A stretch of DNA of 64,000 bases from NCBI RefSeq assembly GCF_035046485.1, contig NC_085137.1, positions 45,315,155 to 45,379,154 on the forward strand, read 5' to 3'. The notes below the pieces were generated by a model. The model made no database searches. It was not told the DNA's origin and saw only the letters and a list, made by a program, of their open reading frames with translations. The DNA comes from Aedes albopictus (lineage: Eukaryota; Arthropoda; Insecta; Diptera; Culicidae). Below, piece by piece: positions 9,931-22,800 of this stretch (the first letter of the stretch is position 1; every line of letters begins with the position of its first letter). The position numbers were made by a program, and so were the translations under genes.

Positions 9931-10341
9931 CGCGCATCTCGTTCTGTTGAATCTGCTTATTCAAATGAAGTCACATTTGTGGCAATTGTTAGATAATATT
10001 TGTTGATCTTCATGTCTCAAAAATAAGAAATGCTAATGTGGTTATTGTGCGAATGACGCCAATGTGTTCTCGGTATTTTCTGCATGGTTTCTGAAATGCG
10101 TTGTACCAAACATTCAAGCTCAATGTCGAGCCGACCTAGTAGTGATGATGAGTAGTGAGCGCGATCGTCAATGGGTCGGAACGGTTCACATTGGCAGACA
10201 AATACAGGCAGACCCGAGCAGAAGTTAATAACAAACAAACAGTGCGAGAGTTTCTCAACAGAACAAACATAAATCGTTTGATCGGTCAAGTGATGTCAAA
10301 AATTAACGGTGTTGCTGCAATCCATGTAATTCTGTATTAAG
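9931..10341. other. Intergenic, no recognised feature
   Basis: Between the CSP poly(A) signal and the target duplication of the long-inverted-repeat element. Short overlapping frames on both strands (10017-10289, 10155-10340) have no recognisable content. Confidence 0.5.
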
Positions 10342-10346
10342 TGGCG

Positions 10347-13300
10347 CACGGTGTGTTGAAACAGGATTATTATCGCACTTTCATGAACCTAAAATATTTT
10401 TTCGTTATAAGTTAGCCTTAGCTGTATATATTAAGATTCTGGAGGTTAAAAAATCTTTCATCGGAGAAAATTAAAATAAATTCGATTTTAGTAGTTTACC
10501 ACTTTTCCCATATGATGTGGTATTACGCAAATCTGATGAACCTAAACTCCGCTAGAAAAAGTCCCCTTTCTAATAATAAATTTGAAACCATTTAGTGAGA
10601 AACGAATGTATAAGTCTTTACAACGAGCTTAAATTTGTTTGGCATTCGTTTCATGTGCCCAGCCCACTACAGTCTGCCGAAAGTCATAAATCATAGAAGT
10701 CTACATTTCTACCATTTGTCCGGCACATAGATATTTGAAATGGAGGTAAACAAATACTTCCCATTTGTGCGACTCATACATTTGAGGAAGCGCCATACAC
10801 CTGTGACTCGTAGCATTTGCAGCACATACTCTTCATGTGCCAATTTGCCTGAAATGGTGGGTATTGGTTGCACATACGTTGCATGCCAAACCATGTAACG
10901 ATACACCTAAACGACGATCACACGGCCACGAAAGATGCTTCGATTGGAAAATCATTAAACAAATATGGTGACTTAATCACGCGTATTTTTCAACATTCAT
11001 GTTAACAGTACATTTACTTGTTTTGAGCTAGTTTAGCAGAAATACTGATAGCTCTTCGAATATAATAAGAACTTTCATGTTTACTGTGCTATGATTTTGC
11101 TGGGCTCGATGTTTTACTAACAAGTGAAAATTCACCCTATAAATACTTTTGTTTGCATGTAGGACACATGTGGCCGATTTCTCCACCCTGACTTAAGCGT
11201 TAAACCAGGTTTAACTATATGGGTAAGCCTGGTTTACCGGTTAATCCGAGGTGAAGATATTAGCCCTTAGAGAATAGCTTTTGATTACTCTTTCGGCACA
11301 CACCCTTGATACACGTACTTTAAGGTAAGCATATGTAATCACTTTTTTATTGTGAATTCAATCAATGTTTGATTGAAACAGTTATAGATTTGATGATGAT
11401 GAACCTGGGCATGTTAGCGTAATACATGTACGTAAACAGGATATCGGATTATGTACGAGATACTGAAGATGACCTAACAGTTGAGGTCGAAATACGTAAC
11501 TATCAAATTATGCAAAATCGTAGTGCATTTAAAAGGAAGAGTCCTTAGCTCTACAGGTCGGACTTGATTATCCGGAGTTGGGTTCTGCAGCTTCCCAAAC
11601 ATACATCTTAGGAACGAAATGTTGTACGAAGTTGAAATTTTGATATTTTATCAAGCCAACTTTGATAAGTAATCAGTTAAAATTTCAACTTTGTACAACA
11701 TTTCGTTCCTGAGAAATATGTTTGGGAAGCTGCGGAACCCGACTCCGGATAATCGAGTCTGATCTGTTTTTTCTTTTTTACTTAATTTTAGATATGTTCA
11801 TTCTTGTTGAAATTTAACTAAATCTACAGATAAAATGAAAATTGAAAATGTAGAACAATATTAAGAAGACATGAATGTTCTGGGAATGTCATAAAATATA
11901 TTAAAAAAAAAACAACAACAACAGTGATGTGTAAAATGAGGCAAGATTGACGCAATTTGAGGTTTTAATACAACTTTCTAAGAACATTTATTAGTTATTT
12001 TATGCTTCATTTAGGAATCATTGGATAGATTTTGATTCCTAAATAGTTATAACACATAGAATATGGTTGGAAGGTATCGAGTGTACGGGTGACTTTTTAA
12101 TTCGTTTTTATCACATTTCTCCCCATACTGAATCTGTTGTCAAACTCACTTTGCAACAATGAAGGGATTTTACTTGGGAAAAAGAAATTTTATTTTATGC
12201 AGTCATCACATTAAAATCATTAAACTGCATGAACTTATAAAATAAAACTACAGATAGCCCAGACGAAGGTAGAAAAAAAAACACTGCACGAGACTACCAT
12301 TATTGAAATTCATCAGATTACTTGCAAATTGATATGTTTCCAATATATTCTAGGACTATACTATAAGATGTCATTCACATTGACATATATTAAGCATGCG
12401 TTGCATTCGGTAAATTCTTAATAAAAACATGTGAGTTTTGAAAAAGATTTCAATACAATTTCTATAATTATTCTTGTCCAAATGATTGTTTGATTAAAAA
12501 AATGTTATGACATTCAAATGGCTTATCATGACTAGATAATATCATGTTAACCCGCTGTTTCTTCTTACCCCACCCGTTTTAACTTGGCCCGGTGTGCCTT
12601 ATTTTAAATCAAATGTTGAATAATCATTTTGAATGCATTAACATAATATAACAACGCCAATCTTATGTATTTTGCGTCAACTTTTTGTTGTTTGAGACTC
12701 AACAGCCCACTTAACCCTAAGGTATCGTGATTTTAATATTTTGTATGGACAAAAAACCCCAACAGATCAGAGGCAGAACTTTTACAATGACTCATGCGCG
12801 CTCAGTATAGTCGACTCATACTTTTTGGCAAATATCCATGTGGATTTGGTTTGACATGCAAAGTATGTGCAACAAATAACCGCCATTTCAGGTGAATTAG
12901 CACATGAATGATATGTGCTGCAAATGGTATGAGTCACAGGTATATGGCGCTTCCTCAAATGTATGAGTCGCACAAATGGGAAGTATTTGTTTACCTCCAT
13001 TTCAAATATCTATGTGCCGGACAAATGGTAGAAATGTAGACTTCTATGATTTATGACATTCGGCAGACTGTAGTGGGCTGGGCACATGAAACGAATGCCA
13101 AACAAATTTAAACTCGTTGTAAAGACTTATACATTCGTTTTTCACTAAATGGTTTCAAATTTATTAATAGAAGGGGGACTTTTTCTAGCGGAGTTTAGGT
13201 TCATCAGATTTGCGTAATGCCATATCATATGGGAAAAGTGGTAAACCACTAAAATCGAATTTATTTTAATTTTCCCCGATGAAAGATTTTTTAACCTCCA

Positions 13301-13393
13301 GAATCTTAATATATACAGCTAAGGCTAACTTATAACGAAAAAATATTTTAGGTTCATGAAAGTGCGATAATAATCCTATTTCAACACACCGTG
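10347..13393. mobile_element. Transib-like element with ~550-bp inverted repeats, copy 1
   Basis: Seen: CACGGTGTGTTGAAACAGG at 10347 and its near-exact complement ending at 13393. Arms of about 550 bp (10347-10896 and 12846-13393) are mostly >90% alike by eye. 5-bp target duplications TGGCG flank it (10342-10346, 13394-13398). Known: Transib transposons, relatives of RAG1, make 5-bp GC-rich duplications and have ends starting CACwATG or CACGGTG. The 1.95-kb interior has no transposase frame and carries another foldback (11553-11767). The minus-strand frames at 10709-10906 and 12782-13000 lie inside the arms and are not genes. A sister copy is at 29096-31671. Confidence 0.82.
11553..11767. mobile_element. 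Nested 215-bp foldback MITE
   Basis: Seen: near-perfect ~95-bp arms (acaggtcggacttgattatc at 11553 against the complement ending at 11767) with a short centre around tcaagccaactttgataag. Flanks are TA on the left and TT on the right, suggesting a TA target. It sits in the interior of the long-inverted-repeat element. No coding capacity. Confidence 0.75.
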
Positions 13394-13482
13394 TGGCGTA
13401 GCTAGGAATTTAGGGGCCTGGTTTGAAACCAAAATTGTGGGCCCGATGTACGTATTTTACAATGATAAATCTATGCATTTAA

Positions 13483-13578
13483 CTCTGGAATTGTCGCGCT
13501 ATTGTATTTTGTACAAAACGTTTAAAAAACTCAGCTTTTGTACTCAGCATTAGCGTGGCCAACTGAATGACGGAAGGT
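13483..13578. mobile_element. Short TTAA-flanked MITE, copy A (96 bp)
   Basis: Seen: TTAA at 13479-13482 and 13579-13582. The interior (cgcgctattgtattttgtac ... ttagcgtggccaactg) is shared with the copies at 18696-18801 and 56821-59438. Known: TTAA duplications and CCY-type ends are piggyBac hallmarks. Inference: a tiny piggyBac-type MITE. Confidence 0.6.
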
Positions 13579-13582
13579 TTAA

Positions 13583-13846
13583 TTTTTTTTTCTGTATTCC
13601 CTTATGAATTTCTTCGGGGATTCCTGGAGTTACACCAATGAGCGTAAGATGTTTATCTAAGAATTATGTCGATTTTTTTAAACAAATTATTTGGGAATTA
13701 CACCAAGTCATCCTTTAGGAATTCCTTCATAAATTTATTTACCTTCACTAGGGATCAATGATCTATCAATAATATCTCTGAGAATTCATTTCATCAATAA
13801 TATCTCTGAGAATTCATTTAGAACAGGGGTTTTCAAAGCTTTTGGC
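13583..13846. repeat. Decayed ggaattcc-type repeat and 3' flank of the retrotransposon
   Basis: Loose ggaattcct-like units plus a 28-bp direct repeat, caataatatctctgagaattcatttc-like, at about 13765-13792 and 13796-13820. No gene. Confidence 0.5.
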
Positions 13847-16800
13847 TTACGGTGCAACCGGATCAGTTGCAAACACCAGTTTTGCAGGGTTGTTATCCAG
13901 CAATCTTGCAACATGCCCTGCCCACCGTATCCTTCGGGCTTTGGCCACCTTCTGGATGCTGGGTTCGCCGTAAAGTGCAGCGAGCTCGTGGTTCATCCTT
14001 CTCCGCCACACACCGTTCTCCTGCACACCGCCGAAGATCGTCCGTAGCACGCGTCGCTCGAAAACTCCGAGTGCTTGCAGGTCCTCCTCGAGCATGGTCC
14101 ATGTCTCGTGCCCGTAGAGGATTACCGGTCTTATTAGCGTTTTGTACATGGTGCATTTGGTGCGTGGGTGAATCTTTCTCGACCGCAGTTTCTTCTGGAG
14201 CCCGTAGTAGGCCCGACTTCCGCTGATGATGCGCCTCCGAATTTCACGGCTCACGTTGTTGTCAGCCGTCGGTAAGGATCCGAGGAAGACGAATTCCTCT
14301 ACCACCTCGAAAGTATCCCCGTCTATCGTAACATTACTACCCAGACGGATCCGGTCGTGTTCGGTTCCACCTACCAGCATGTACTTTGTTTTTGAGGCAT
14401 TCACCACCAGTCCGCAAAGGTCGATTTCGCGTTTCAGGCGGGTGTACAGCTCTGCCACCGTTCCAAATGTTCTGGCAATGTCGTTCGCAAAGCACACAAA
14501 TTGATCGGATTTTGTGAAAATCATTCCCCAGCTGTTGAGCCCGGCTCGTCGCATCACACCTTCCAGAACGATGTTGAAGAGTAGTCATGAGAGTCCATCA
14601 CCTTGTCGCAGTCCCCGGCGAGATTCGAATGAACTGGATAGTTCACTCGAAACCCCTTACGCAGTTTTGCACACCGTCCATCATTGCTTTAATCAGTTTA
14701 GTCAGCTTCACAGGAAATCCGTTTTCGTCCATGATTCTCCTTAGCTCTGCGTGGTCGATACTGTCGTATGCCGCTTTGAAGTCGATGAACAGGTGATGCG
14801 TTGGGACCTGGTATTCACGGCATTTCTGGAGGATTTGCCGTACGGTGAAGATCTGGTCCGTTGTCGACCGGCCGTCGATGAAGCCGGCTTGATAACTTCC
14901 CACGAACTTTTTTTTTTCAGATGACAGACGACGGAAGATGATCTAGCACTTTGTAGGCAGCATTCAAATTAGTGATCGCCCTGATGTTCTCACATTACAA
15001 ATGGTTGCCTTTCTTGAGAATGGGGCAGATTACCCCTTCCTTCCAGTCCTCCGGTAGCTGTTCGGTTTACCAGATCCTGACTATCAGCCGATGCAGACAG
15101 GTGGCCAACTTTTCTGGGCCCATCTTGATGAGTTCAGCTGCGATACAATATTTACCAGCTGCTTTGCTGGTTTTGAGCTGGTGAATGGCATCCTTAACTT
15201 CCCTCAGCGTGGGAGTTGGTTCATTTCCGTCCTCCGCTGCACTGGCGTCGTCGTTTCCTCCGTTGCCGTGGTCTCCCGTGCCTACGTTCTCCACGCCATT
15301 CAGGTGCTGATCGAAGTGCTGCTTCCACCTTTTGATCACCTCACGTCCGTCCGTCAAGAAGCCTCCGTCTTCATCCCTGCATATTTTGGCTCGCGGCACG
15401 AAGCCGTTGCGGGATGCGTTGAGCTTCTGATAGAACTTCCGTGTTTCTTGGGAACAGCACAGCAGTTCCATTTCTTCACACTCCGCTTCTTCCAGGCGGC
15501 GCTTTTTCTCCAGAAAGAGGTGGGTCTGCTGTTTCCGCTTCTGTTTGTAACGTTCCACGTTCTGTCGGGTCCCTTGCTGCAGCATTACCGCCCTCGCTGC
15601 GTTCTTCTCATCCAAAACCGTTCTGCACTCTTCGTCGAACCATTCGTTCCGTCGATTCCGTTCCACGTACCCTATGGTGCTCCCGGCTGTTTCGTTGATG
15701 GTTGCTTTCACTATACTCCAGCAGTCCTCTAGAGGGGCCTCATCGAGCTCGCCCTTGTTTGGCAACGCGGTCTCGAGATTCTGCGCGTATGCTGAGGCGA
15801 CATCCGGTTATTTTAGTCGCTCTAGGTTGTACCGTGGCGGTCGCCGGTACCGTACATTGTTGATGATGGAGAGTTTTGGGCGCAGTTTGGAGTCGATGTT
15901 GGCGTTACGATAGGTCTTGACGTCGATAATGTCGGAGAAGTGCCGTCCGTCAATCAGAACGTGGTCGATTTGAGATGCCGTCTGCTGTGGTGATCTCCAG
16001 GTGTAACGATAAGGGAGGCTGTGTTGGAAAAAGGTGCTACGTATGGCCATATTTTTGGAGGCGGCGAAATCAATGAGTCGTAGGCCGTTTTAGTTTGTCT
16101 GCTGGTGGGCGCTGAACTAACCAATCGTCGGTCTGAATTCCTCCTTCTGGCCTATCTGAGCGTTTAAATCTCCTATGATGATCTTGATGTCGCGGCTTGG
16201 GCAGCGATCGTATCCGCGTTCGAGCTGCGCGTAGAATGCGTCCTTGTCATCATCAGTGCTTCCGGAGTGTGGGCTTATTTATGCTGAAGTTGGAGATTCG
16301 GCCCTTGATCCTCAACCTGCACATTCTTTCGTCGATCGGTCACTAACCGATCACACGCCTCTGCATATCTCCCATCACGATGAAAGCTGTCCCCAGCTCG
16401 CGTGTGTTGCCGTAGCTCTGGTAGATGGTATGATTACCTCTAAACATTCGCACCATGGATCCTGTCCAATACACCTCCTGCAGCGCCAGCGCTTCGATAC
16501 CGAACCCACGGTCCTTCAGTAGATCGGCGAGTATGCGGGTGCTCCCAATGAAGTTGAGAGATCGTCAGTTCCACGTACCAAGTTTCCAATCGCATGTCCT
16601 TTTTGTTTGCTGGGGTCGTGCCGTTGGTCTCGGTTCGAGTTATTCTGTTGCTGATTTTCCGTTACAATGTTTTTTTAAGGCTGGCTCGTAGGGCCTGACA
16701 CCAACCCCCTACTTTCCGGAGAACCATAGTGCACAGTTGAGCTTAGAGTCATTCCCTGGCACTCGGACGTTGATCAGCCGCCCCTAACATGGGGATCAGA

Positions 16801-16850
16801 CGCTGTTGTGAGCCACTCCTCCTGGAGAACAGACGCTCAGGTTTGCCGAA
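13847..16850 (-). pseudogene. Degenerate non-LTR retrotransposon with endonuclease and reverse transcriptase
   Basis: Seen on minus, in order from 16850: endonuclease pieces with IIGDLNAQIGQKE (near 16170) and TWRSPQQTASQIDHVLIDGRHFSDI (15960-16010); a linker with RRNEWFDEECRTVLDEKNAARAVML (15560-15660); RT palm AGFIDGRSTTDQIF and HLFIDFKAAYDSID (14770-14890); then MRRAGLNSWG...FVCFANDIARTFG (14440-14557) and a C-terminal thumb region ending FATDPVAP. The FADD catalytic box has become FAND with missing residues, and several frameshifts separate the blocks (15765-15067, 14903-14643, 14557-13847), so it is dead. Relatives at 3290/7283, 41007-41697 and 42152-42442. Clade not assigned (RTE/BovB- or R1-like). 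Confidence 0.85.
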
Positions 16851-17780
16851 GCAAATGATTAATGTAATGTTTAGATCTCGGTTGGTAGAAGAAATTTAAG
16901 GTGTTATGGATTTTACAAATTAAATTGTTATTTTATGACGTTTTGGTAACGGATCCAAGTCAATTTTCGAGCGTTTTGCGTCGAAAAAATTAAAAAGTTA
17001 CCAATTTGTTTCCAATCTCTCCTCGGGTTCACAACCCGTGCAGCAGCAGCAGCACCAGTAGTGCACAGCGGATGTGTCACGGTACAGTTTGTTTCGCGCA
17101 GCCGATCGGCGTGGAATCAAATGAATATTCATATCAATATAGGCGAACACCTTTGCTGCTGCACGGATCGCGGGGAATTACGAACTTTGCGCCGTTGTTG
17201 TTGTTGACCCGGCGTTGCTCTTCAAATCACACAGCCAAACAAGACGCGGTAGTGATTATTAACCTGTGCTAGAACTTTTCCGCTGCGCCGCCGTCGCCGT
17301 CGTATACGCTCTTTGGGTGGATGGCGGTGGGTGATTAATACATCACCCTCGAACGGAATTGATTAGTGTCGACCTTTTTCTTCGCTTTTCTAACGACGAA
17401 TGGAAGGTTTTCTGCGAGGAAAGGGTGCTGCTTCGTTGATGGGATTATTTTGTGCGATAGTTAATTAGTTGTGCGAAGCGGAAATGTATGTGTCGTGCAA
17501 AAGGTGGTGATTGATCAAGTTCGAAACGGTCATCTAGTGTCTTTGTGTTTTTTCTCGATTGTATAGATTATTTATTAAAAATACAAATATATTCCAACTA
17601 GTCCAAAAGAGTTAATACAATAATGACATAAACATTTTGCTTTGCATTTGTTTTTTTTTTGCCCAAAACGACTACATAATAGCGTTAGCGTAGTTTACAG
17701 CAAAACATATCTTATATGATATCAATCTTATCCATACTGCTCTTACTTTTAGTATTACTTTTAGGTGCCGGAAAACTGAC
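16851..17780. other. Intergenic, moderately GC-rich, no gene called
   Basis: Contains a (cag)n run near 17040-17055 and a stretch with varied composition up to about 17500, then AT-rich DNA. Open frame 17006-17272 (+) has no recognised domain. A promoter or unrecognised exon cannot be excluded. Confidence 0.4.
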
Positions 17781-18230
17781 GGGCTTGGTGGTCTAGTGGC
17801 TACCGCTTCTGATTCGTATGCAGAGGTCATGGGTTCAATCCCTGGCCCCGTCCCTTTCATCCTACTTTGTATCTTTCCATCCACTTTCTCTCCCTCTTTC
17901 TCTCTTCTCTACATATACATGGATCGCATCACCGACCCAACGGTGACTCACAGATCTCCCATCCTTTCCGTCCTAACAAATACCCCAGTCCGTGCTGGTT
18001 GTGGGGTTGCAGAGGTGATCTCGGTCTTTAGTGGCAACAACCAGCGCACTCTAACATTCCTTTTCCTTCCCTGACTAATAAGAACGTGGTTGGCGCCGTT
18101 ATTGAACAAAAATGCTTGGGCTGCTTAAATTGCACTTGAGAATGAGTGGAGTTTCCCAGCCCTTATTCATTTGGATCTCAGTGCAATTAGTACCAGCTCA
18201 GATCAATCACGGAGGTGTAACCATTGACAT
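17781..18230 (+). mobile_element. tRNA-derived SINE or SINE-headed repeat
   Basis: Seen: a tRNA-like start with A box ggtggtctagtggctaccgc (17787) and B box gggttcaatccctgg (17828), then a non-tRNA body with ccagtccgtgctggttgtggg. Known: this arrangement defines tRNA-derived SINEs with internal Pol III promoters. It lacks acceptor-stem pairing, so it is not a working tRNA gene. The 3' end is uncertain. Confidence 0.65.
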
Positions 18231-18695
18231 GTATAGTCAGATTTGATCTGATCTTTTTAGGCGCTGAAAAACTGTAGGCGACAAAACGTAGGCAAAACGC
18301 CCACTGGCATTTCCTGCTTTGATTTGTTGTAAAATACCAAGGAGCTCCATTGAACTCTTCCCAGCAGAAGGAGGCGGGTGGTAGTTTAATGGATTGATTC
18401 CATATAACCAGCGCACAAATGTCTTAATTTCTGTGCGCTGCAAATTAGGGAATCTTTCCAAATGTAGACAATCGTCGATTTCCACTCTTTTCTCTCCAAT
18501 TCTCGGGCTTAACCTACATATTTTTAGATCTACTTTGCTTGTATCATAGGCGCTGTTCATAAACGATGTAGACGAAATTTTGGTCATCTCAGACCCCTTC
18601 CCCCCTCGTAGACTTGGCAAATACTAGCTTTCATAACTAAACGCAACTCGATGAAATTGTATATAATAACATTACATTCTAAAAGCAGTATTTAA

Positions 18696-18801
18696 CCCTT
18701 CAGCAGTCACGCTGTTGTATTTTGTGCAATACGTTGAAAAAAGCTCACCTGTTCTACACAAATCAACGTGGTGCTGTTGACGGTGGACAATTTCTGGAAG
18801 A
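18696..18801. mobile_element. Short TTAA-flanked MITE, copy B (106 bp)
   Basis: Seen: starts cccttcagcagtcacgctg after TTAA (18692-18695) and ends ctggaaga before TTTA. The middle gttgtattttgtgcaatacg matches the copies at 13483 and 56821. Confidence 0.6.
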
Positions 18802-18961
18802 TTTAGGATTTTAGGATTATTACTTGGGCATTGATACTTCTAGACTTAAGATTTTATTGGTGATATCTACAAAACATTCGTAAGAAATTATAGCCGAACT
18901 CTTTTGGGAATTACCAACTCTTTTGAGTACCAATCCAGAATTTTCTTTATGATTTCTTTAA

Positions 18962-19575
18962 CCCTCTAGTACCCAACCTCGCCTTTAGACGGGGTATAGT
19001 TTGAGCATTTTTGTAATTTTTGTTTCGTGAAAAATCAAAATGTTTATATTTTTGGCTGCTCAAAATCTTTATATTTTTGGCTGCTTAGGACTGTTTTGTA
19101 TATCTCAAAAATGTTTTTGGTGTATTTGAAAGCGTTTTTACATTTTTTAAAAATCATTGAAAAATTGATGTTTTAGTCACCTTCTAGAAGTCATTGTTTA
19201 TTTTGTATTGAATCGCTACAAATAACATATTTTTAATTTTTCCCAAATCATTCTATCCTAGTTTCATAGTTTAAGGGAATCCAAAATTATTTTCCTTAAA
19301 ATTACACGAAAAATAAAATTTGCTATGATAAAAAAAAAAAATAAAATATTTTAACAATAATCATAAAATCTCAAAATGTTTTCATCTAAAAAAATCCGTG
19401 CCCCAAATAGGCTTGCAGGGAAAATATAAAACTGTGGGGATGTTCAAAAACAATAATTGGAAAAATCAAAAACTGTAATTCACGAAATCCAGAATCTTTC
19501 AAAACATGTTTAAATCGATTTTAGATGACGAAAAATGATATTTAGATCAACATAAAAAATTTGGGTATTAGAGGG
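18962..19575. mobile_element. piggyBac-type MITE, 614 bp
   Basis: Seen: ends CCCTCTAGTACCCAA (18962) and TTGGGTATTAGAGGG (19575), complementary with one mismatch, flanked by TTAA on the left and TTGA on the right. Known: TTAA targets and CCC ends are typical of piggyBac. The AT-rich interior has a short direct repeat, tatatttttggctgct, near 19047 and 19068. No transposase. Confidence 0.65.
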
Positions 19576-19859
19576 TTGAACAATGAATTCCAATATAACA
19601 TAATGGTAACCCGTCTGAAGTTTTTTTTTAATGTCTACTTAATATCTTCCATGACTAATTGGAGTTCTTTCAGCAAATAATCATCCAGTTTGTATATGCT
19701 TATTGGCATTCTTGGAATGTCCTGGACCTTTATTCCTCTAAGAATAAACTTTCAGTTGAATTGTTCCGAGAACATGCTTGCCAGATTCTCCCTAAAGATG
19801 GTTTTATATACTCATATACTGCAAATACTAACCTCAGAGCATAATCCTATAAAAATGTC

Positions 19860-22800
19860 AATTGACGTTTTCGCGGGAGGATTCTTGGAAGAATTTTTGA
19901 AAGAACTCTCGTAAAACCCACTATCACTGAGGAAACCCTCGAATAGAATAGAATTCCTGAAAGAAATGCCTAGAGAAATTCTTGAAGAATTTTGCTGCAG
20001 GTATTTTTGGAGAACTCTCATATAATGGAACTTTTGAAAAGATCCTGGAATTTATTCAAAAAGAAATGTCTGGAGAAATTTGAGAAGGAATTCCTAGAAA
20101 AATTCATGGTGCATTTCCTAGAGAAATCCCGGGAGAAATCCCTGGAGAATTCCGAAAGAGTCTTTCCTGGGTGAATTTCTGAAGGATTCTCTGGAGAAAT
20201 GTCTGAAAGCACTTTTAGCATGTAAGTTCTTATATGTTTAAAGTAAGTCACAGTGATTTCTTCTACGCAACCAGAACTTGTGGTGCCGTGGGTGACTCTT
20301 TTGTGGCATGTGTGTTGCTTGGAAGAATCACTGAAGGACTTATTGTCTCGCTTATTGTAAGAATTGCTAATGGAAACCCTGAGGAACTTCTGAAGAAATT
20401 GCAGGATAATTTCCTGGTTCCAGTATGCATCCTGTTTATCTTCCCATACTAGTCGCTAGAGGAATTCCTCCAGAATTTCTTGAAGTAATTAAAAAAAATC
20501 ATCAGGTAATCCTGGAGACATTCTTGGGTACATTCTTGAAACAAATGATTGGAGGATTTTTGAAATTTCTGAAGGAACTCCTTGATGAATTTTTGAAGAG
20601 AAACTGAGAGGAATTTCTGAAGAAATCTTTTCAGGTATTCCTAGAGCAAACCCTGGAAGAATTACCGGAGGAATTCCTGAAAGTATATCTGGATCTGGAA
20701 GAATTCCTGGATAAATTCATGGATGAGACTCAGCAGGAATTTCTGGAAAATATCCTAAAGAAATCCTCGGATAATTTCTTCGAGCAATCCCTGGAAGAAT
20801 TCCTGGAGAAATCTCCAGAGGAATTCTGGAAAAAAATCCTGGAGAAATTGTTGAAAAAGTCAGAAAGGAATCCCCAGAAAAATTTCAGAAGAAATCTTTT
20901 GAGGAATTCCTAGAGGAACTCCCAGAGAATTTTCGGAAGAAATCCTTGGAGGATTTCTTAGAGAAATTCCTGAAGGAATCCCTGAAGCATTTCCTGAAAA
21001 AAAATCTATAGATAGAATCCTGAAGGAATGCTTGGAGGAACTTCTGAATTCATTTCTGGTGTAATCCTTGGAGGAATTCCTGGAGCAATTCTTGGATGAG
21101 ACCCAGCAGGAATTAAATTTTCTAGTGAAATTCTTGAATAATTTCTTGGAGCAATCCCTGGAAGAGTTCTTTGAGAGATCTCTGGAGGAATTCTGGGAAA
21201 AAGTCTTGGAGAAATTGCAGACATAATTTCTGAAAGATGTTCAGAGGCAATTCCAGGAAAATTCCTGGTAGAATTTTCGAAGAAATTCCTTGGGGGGTAA
21301 TTCCTGGAGGAGTTCCTAGAGAAATTACTGAAAAAAATAAAACTGGAGGAATGCCTGCAGGAATTTCTAGAGATATTTCTGTGGGATTTGCTGGAGGCAT
21401 TCCTGGATGAAATTCTAGGGAAATTCTTGGAAGAAGTACTGGATGAATGTCTGGAAGAATCTGTAGAGGAATTCTTGAAGATTTCTATTCATATTTGTTC
21501 TATTTTTTCTATATTTCTGGAGAAATCCTCGAAGGAATTCCTGAAGGAATCCCTGGAGGAATCAAGGAAAGCAATTGTGGAGAATCCCTAAAGCAATTAC
21601 TGGAGAAATCTGTAGGAATGCCTGGAGGAATCCCTAAAAAATCCTGAAGATGTTCCTGGAGTGTTTCCTGGAACAATTTCTGCTGAAAGCCCTAGAGGAT
21701 TTTGTGGAAGAATCCTTGAAGGAATTTCTGGAGGATTTCCTGGAGAATTTTCAGGAAGATTTTCAGAAGGAATCTTCGAAGGATTTTATAGAGGAATCCC
21801 TGGAAAAATCGTGGAAAAATCTCTGGAGGAATCCCTGAAGCAATTCCTGAAGGAATCTCTGGAAATATTCCTGGAGAAACTGCTGAAAAATTTCTGATGG
21901 TTTTCCCAAAAAAAAAAACAATCCTGGAAGAAGAAGAAGAAATTTCTAGAGGATTTCCTAGATGTTGATGACAAAATTTCTGAGGGTTGTCCAAGAGCAA
22001 TTCTTGGATCAATTCCCGGAGAAATTCATGGAGGAGTTCCTGGAGAAATTCCTGGGGGAATGCCTGCAGGTATTCCTGTGGGAATTGCTGGAAGAATCCC
22101 TGAAGGAATTACTGGAGGAATCTCTAGAGGAAACCTTTAAACAATTACTGGATGAATTTCTGTAGGATATTCTAGAGTACCTCTGGGAGAAATTTCTGAA
22201 GCAACCCCTTGAGAATTCCTGGACGAATTTCTTGAGGAATTTCTGAGGGAATTCCTGGAAATATCCTCGAAAGATAAATCCCTGGCAAAATCCCTGAAGA
22301 AGGATTTTGCCCTGGAGGAACCCCTGCAGCAATTCCTGGAGGAAATTCTGGAAGAGTTCCAGGAGGAATCCCTGGAAAAAATCCAGAGGGTATTTTTCGA
22401 GAAAATCCTGGGAGAATTTCTGAAGGAATCCGTGAAGGATTTCTTGAGGAAACTCCAAGATGAATTGCTGACAGAACTAATGAAGGAATTTCTAGATTAA
22501 TTCCTGGTGAAATACTTGGAGATATCCCTGAAGAAATTCAAGGGGCTATTTTTAGAAGAGTTCCTCAAGGAGACCCTGGAGATATCCCTGGATGAAATCC
22601 TGGAGGAGTCCCTGAAGCAATTTCTGGAGGTATATATGAAGGAATAGCAGGAGGAATCTCTACAAGAATCCAAGGAGGAATTCCTGGAAGAATTCCTGGA
22701 TTAATTCCTGAAAGAATGCCTAGGAATGCCTGGTGGTATTCTTGGAGAAATCCCTGAAGTAATTCCAGGAAAAATCTTTGGATGAATTTCTGTAATAGTC

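Noticed and set aside
10709..10906. Minus-strand frame with counterpart at 12782-13000
   Set aside because: Both lie in the inverted arms of a Transib-like element and on the arms' complementary strands; no protein family is recognised.
17781..17850. tRNA gene (also considered at 25215, 41703 and 7640)
   Set aside because: A and B boxes are present but the acceptor and anticodon stems do not pair and unrelated sequence follows; these are SINE heads.
18237..18620. 127-codon minus-strand frame
   Set aside because: No domain, signal peptide or transposon motif that I recognise; start context is poor. It may be a retroelement scrap, but there is no evidence.
22009..22458. 149-codon minus-strand open frame, the longest in the 12-bp repeat array
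   Set aside because: It is a translation of the repeat in one of several open registers; no conserved start, domain or codon bias. The same holds for 796-1029, 21692-22012, 23502-23846 and 56115-56549.
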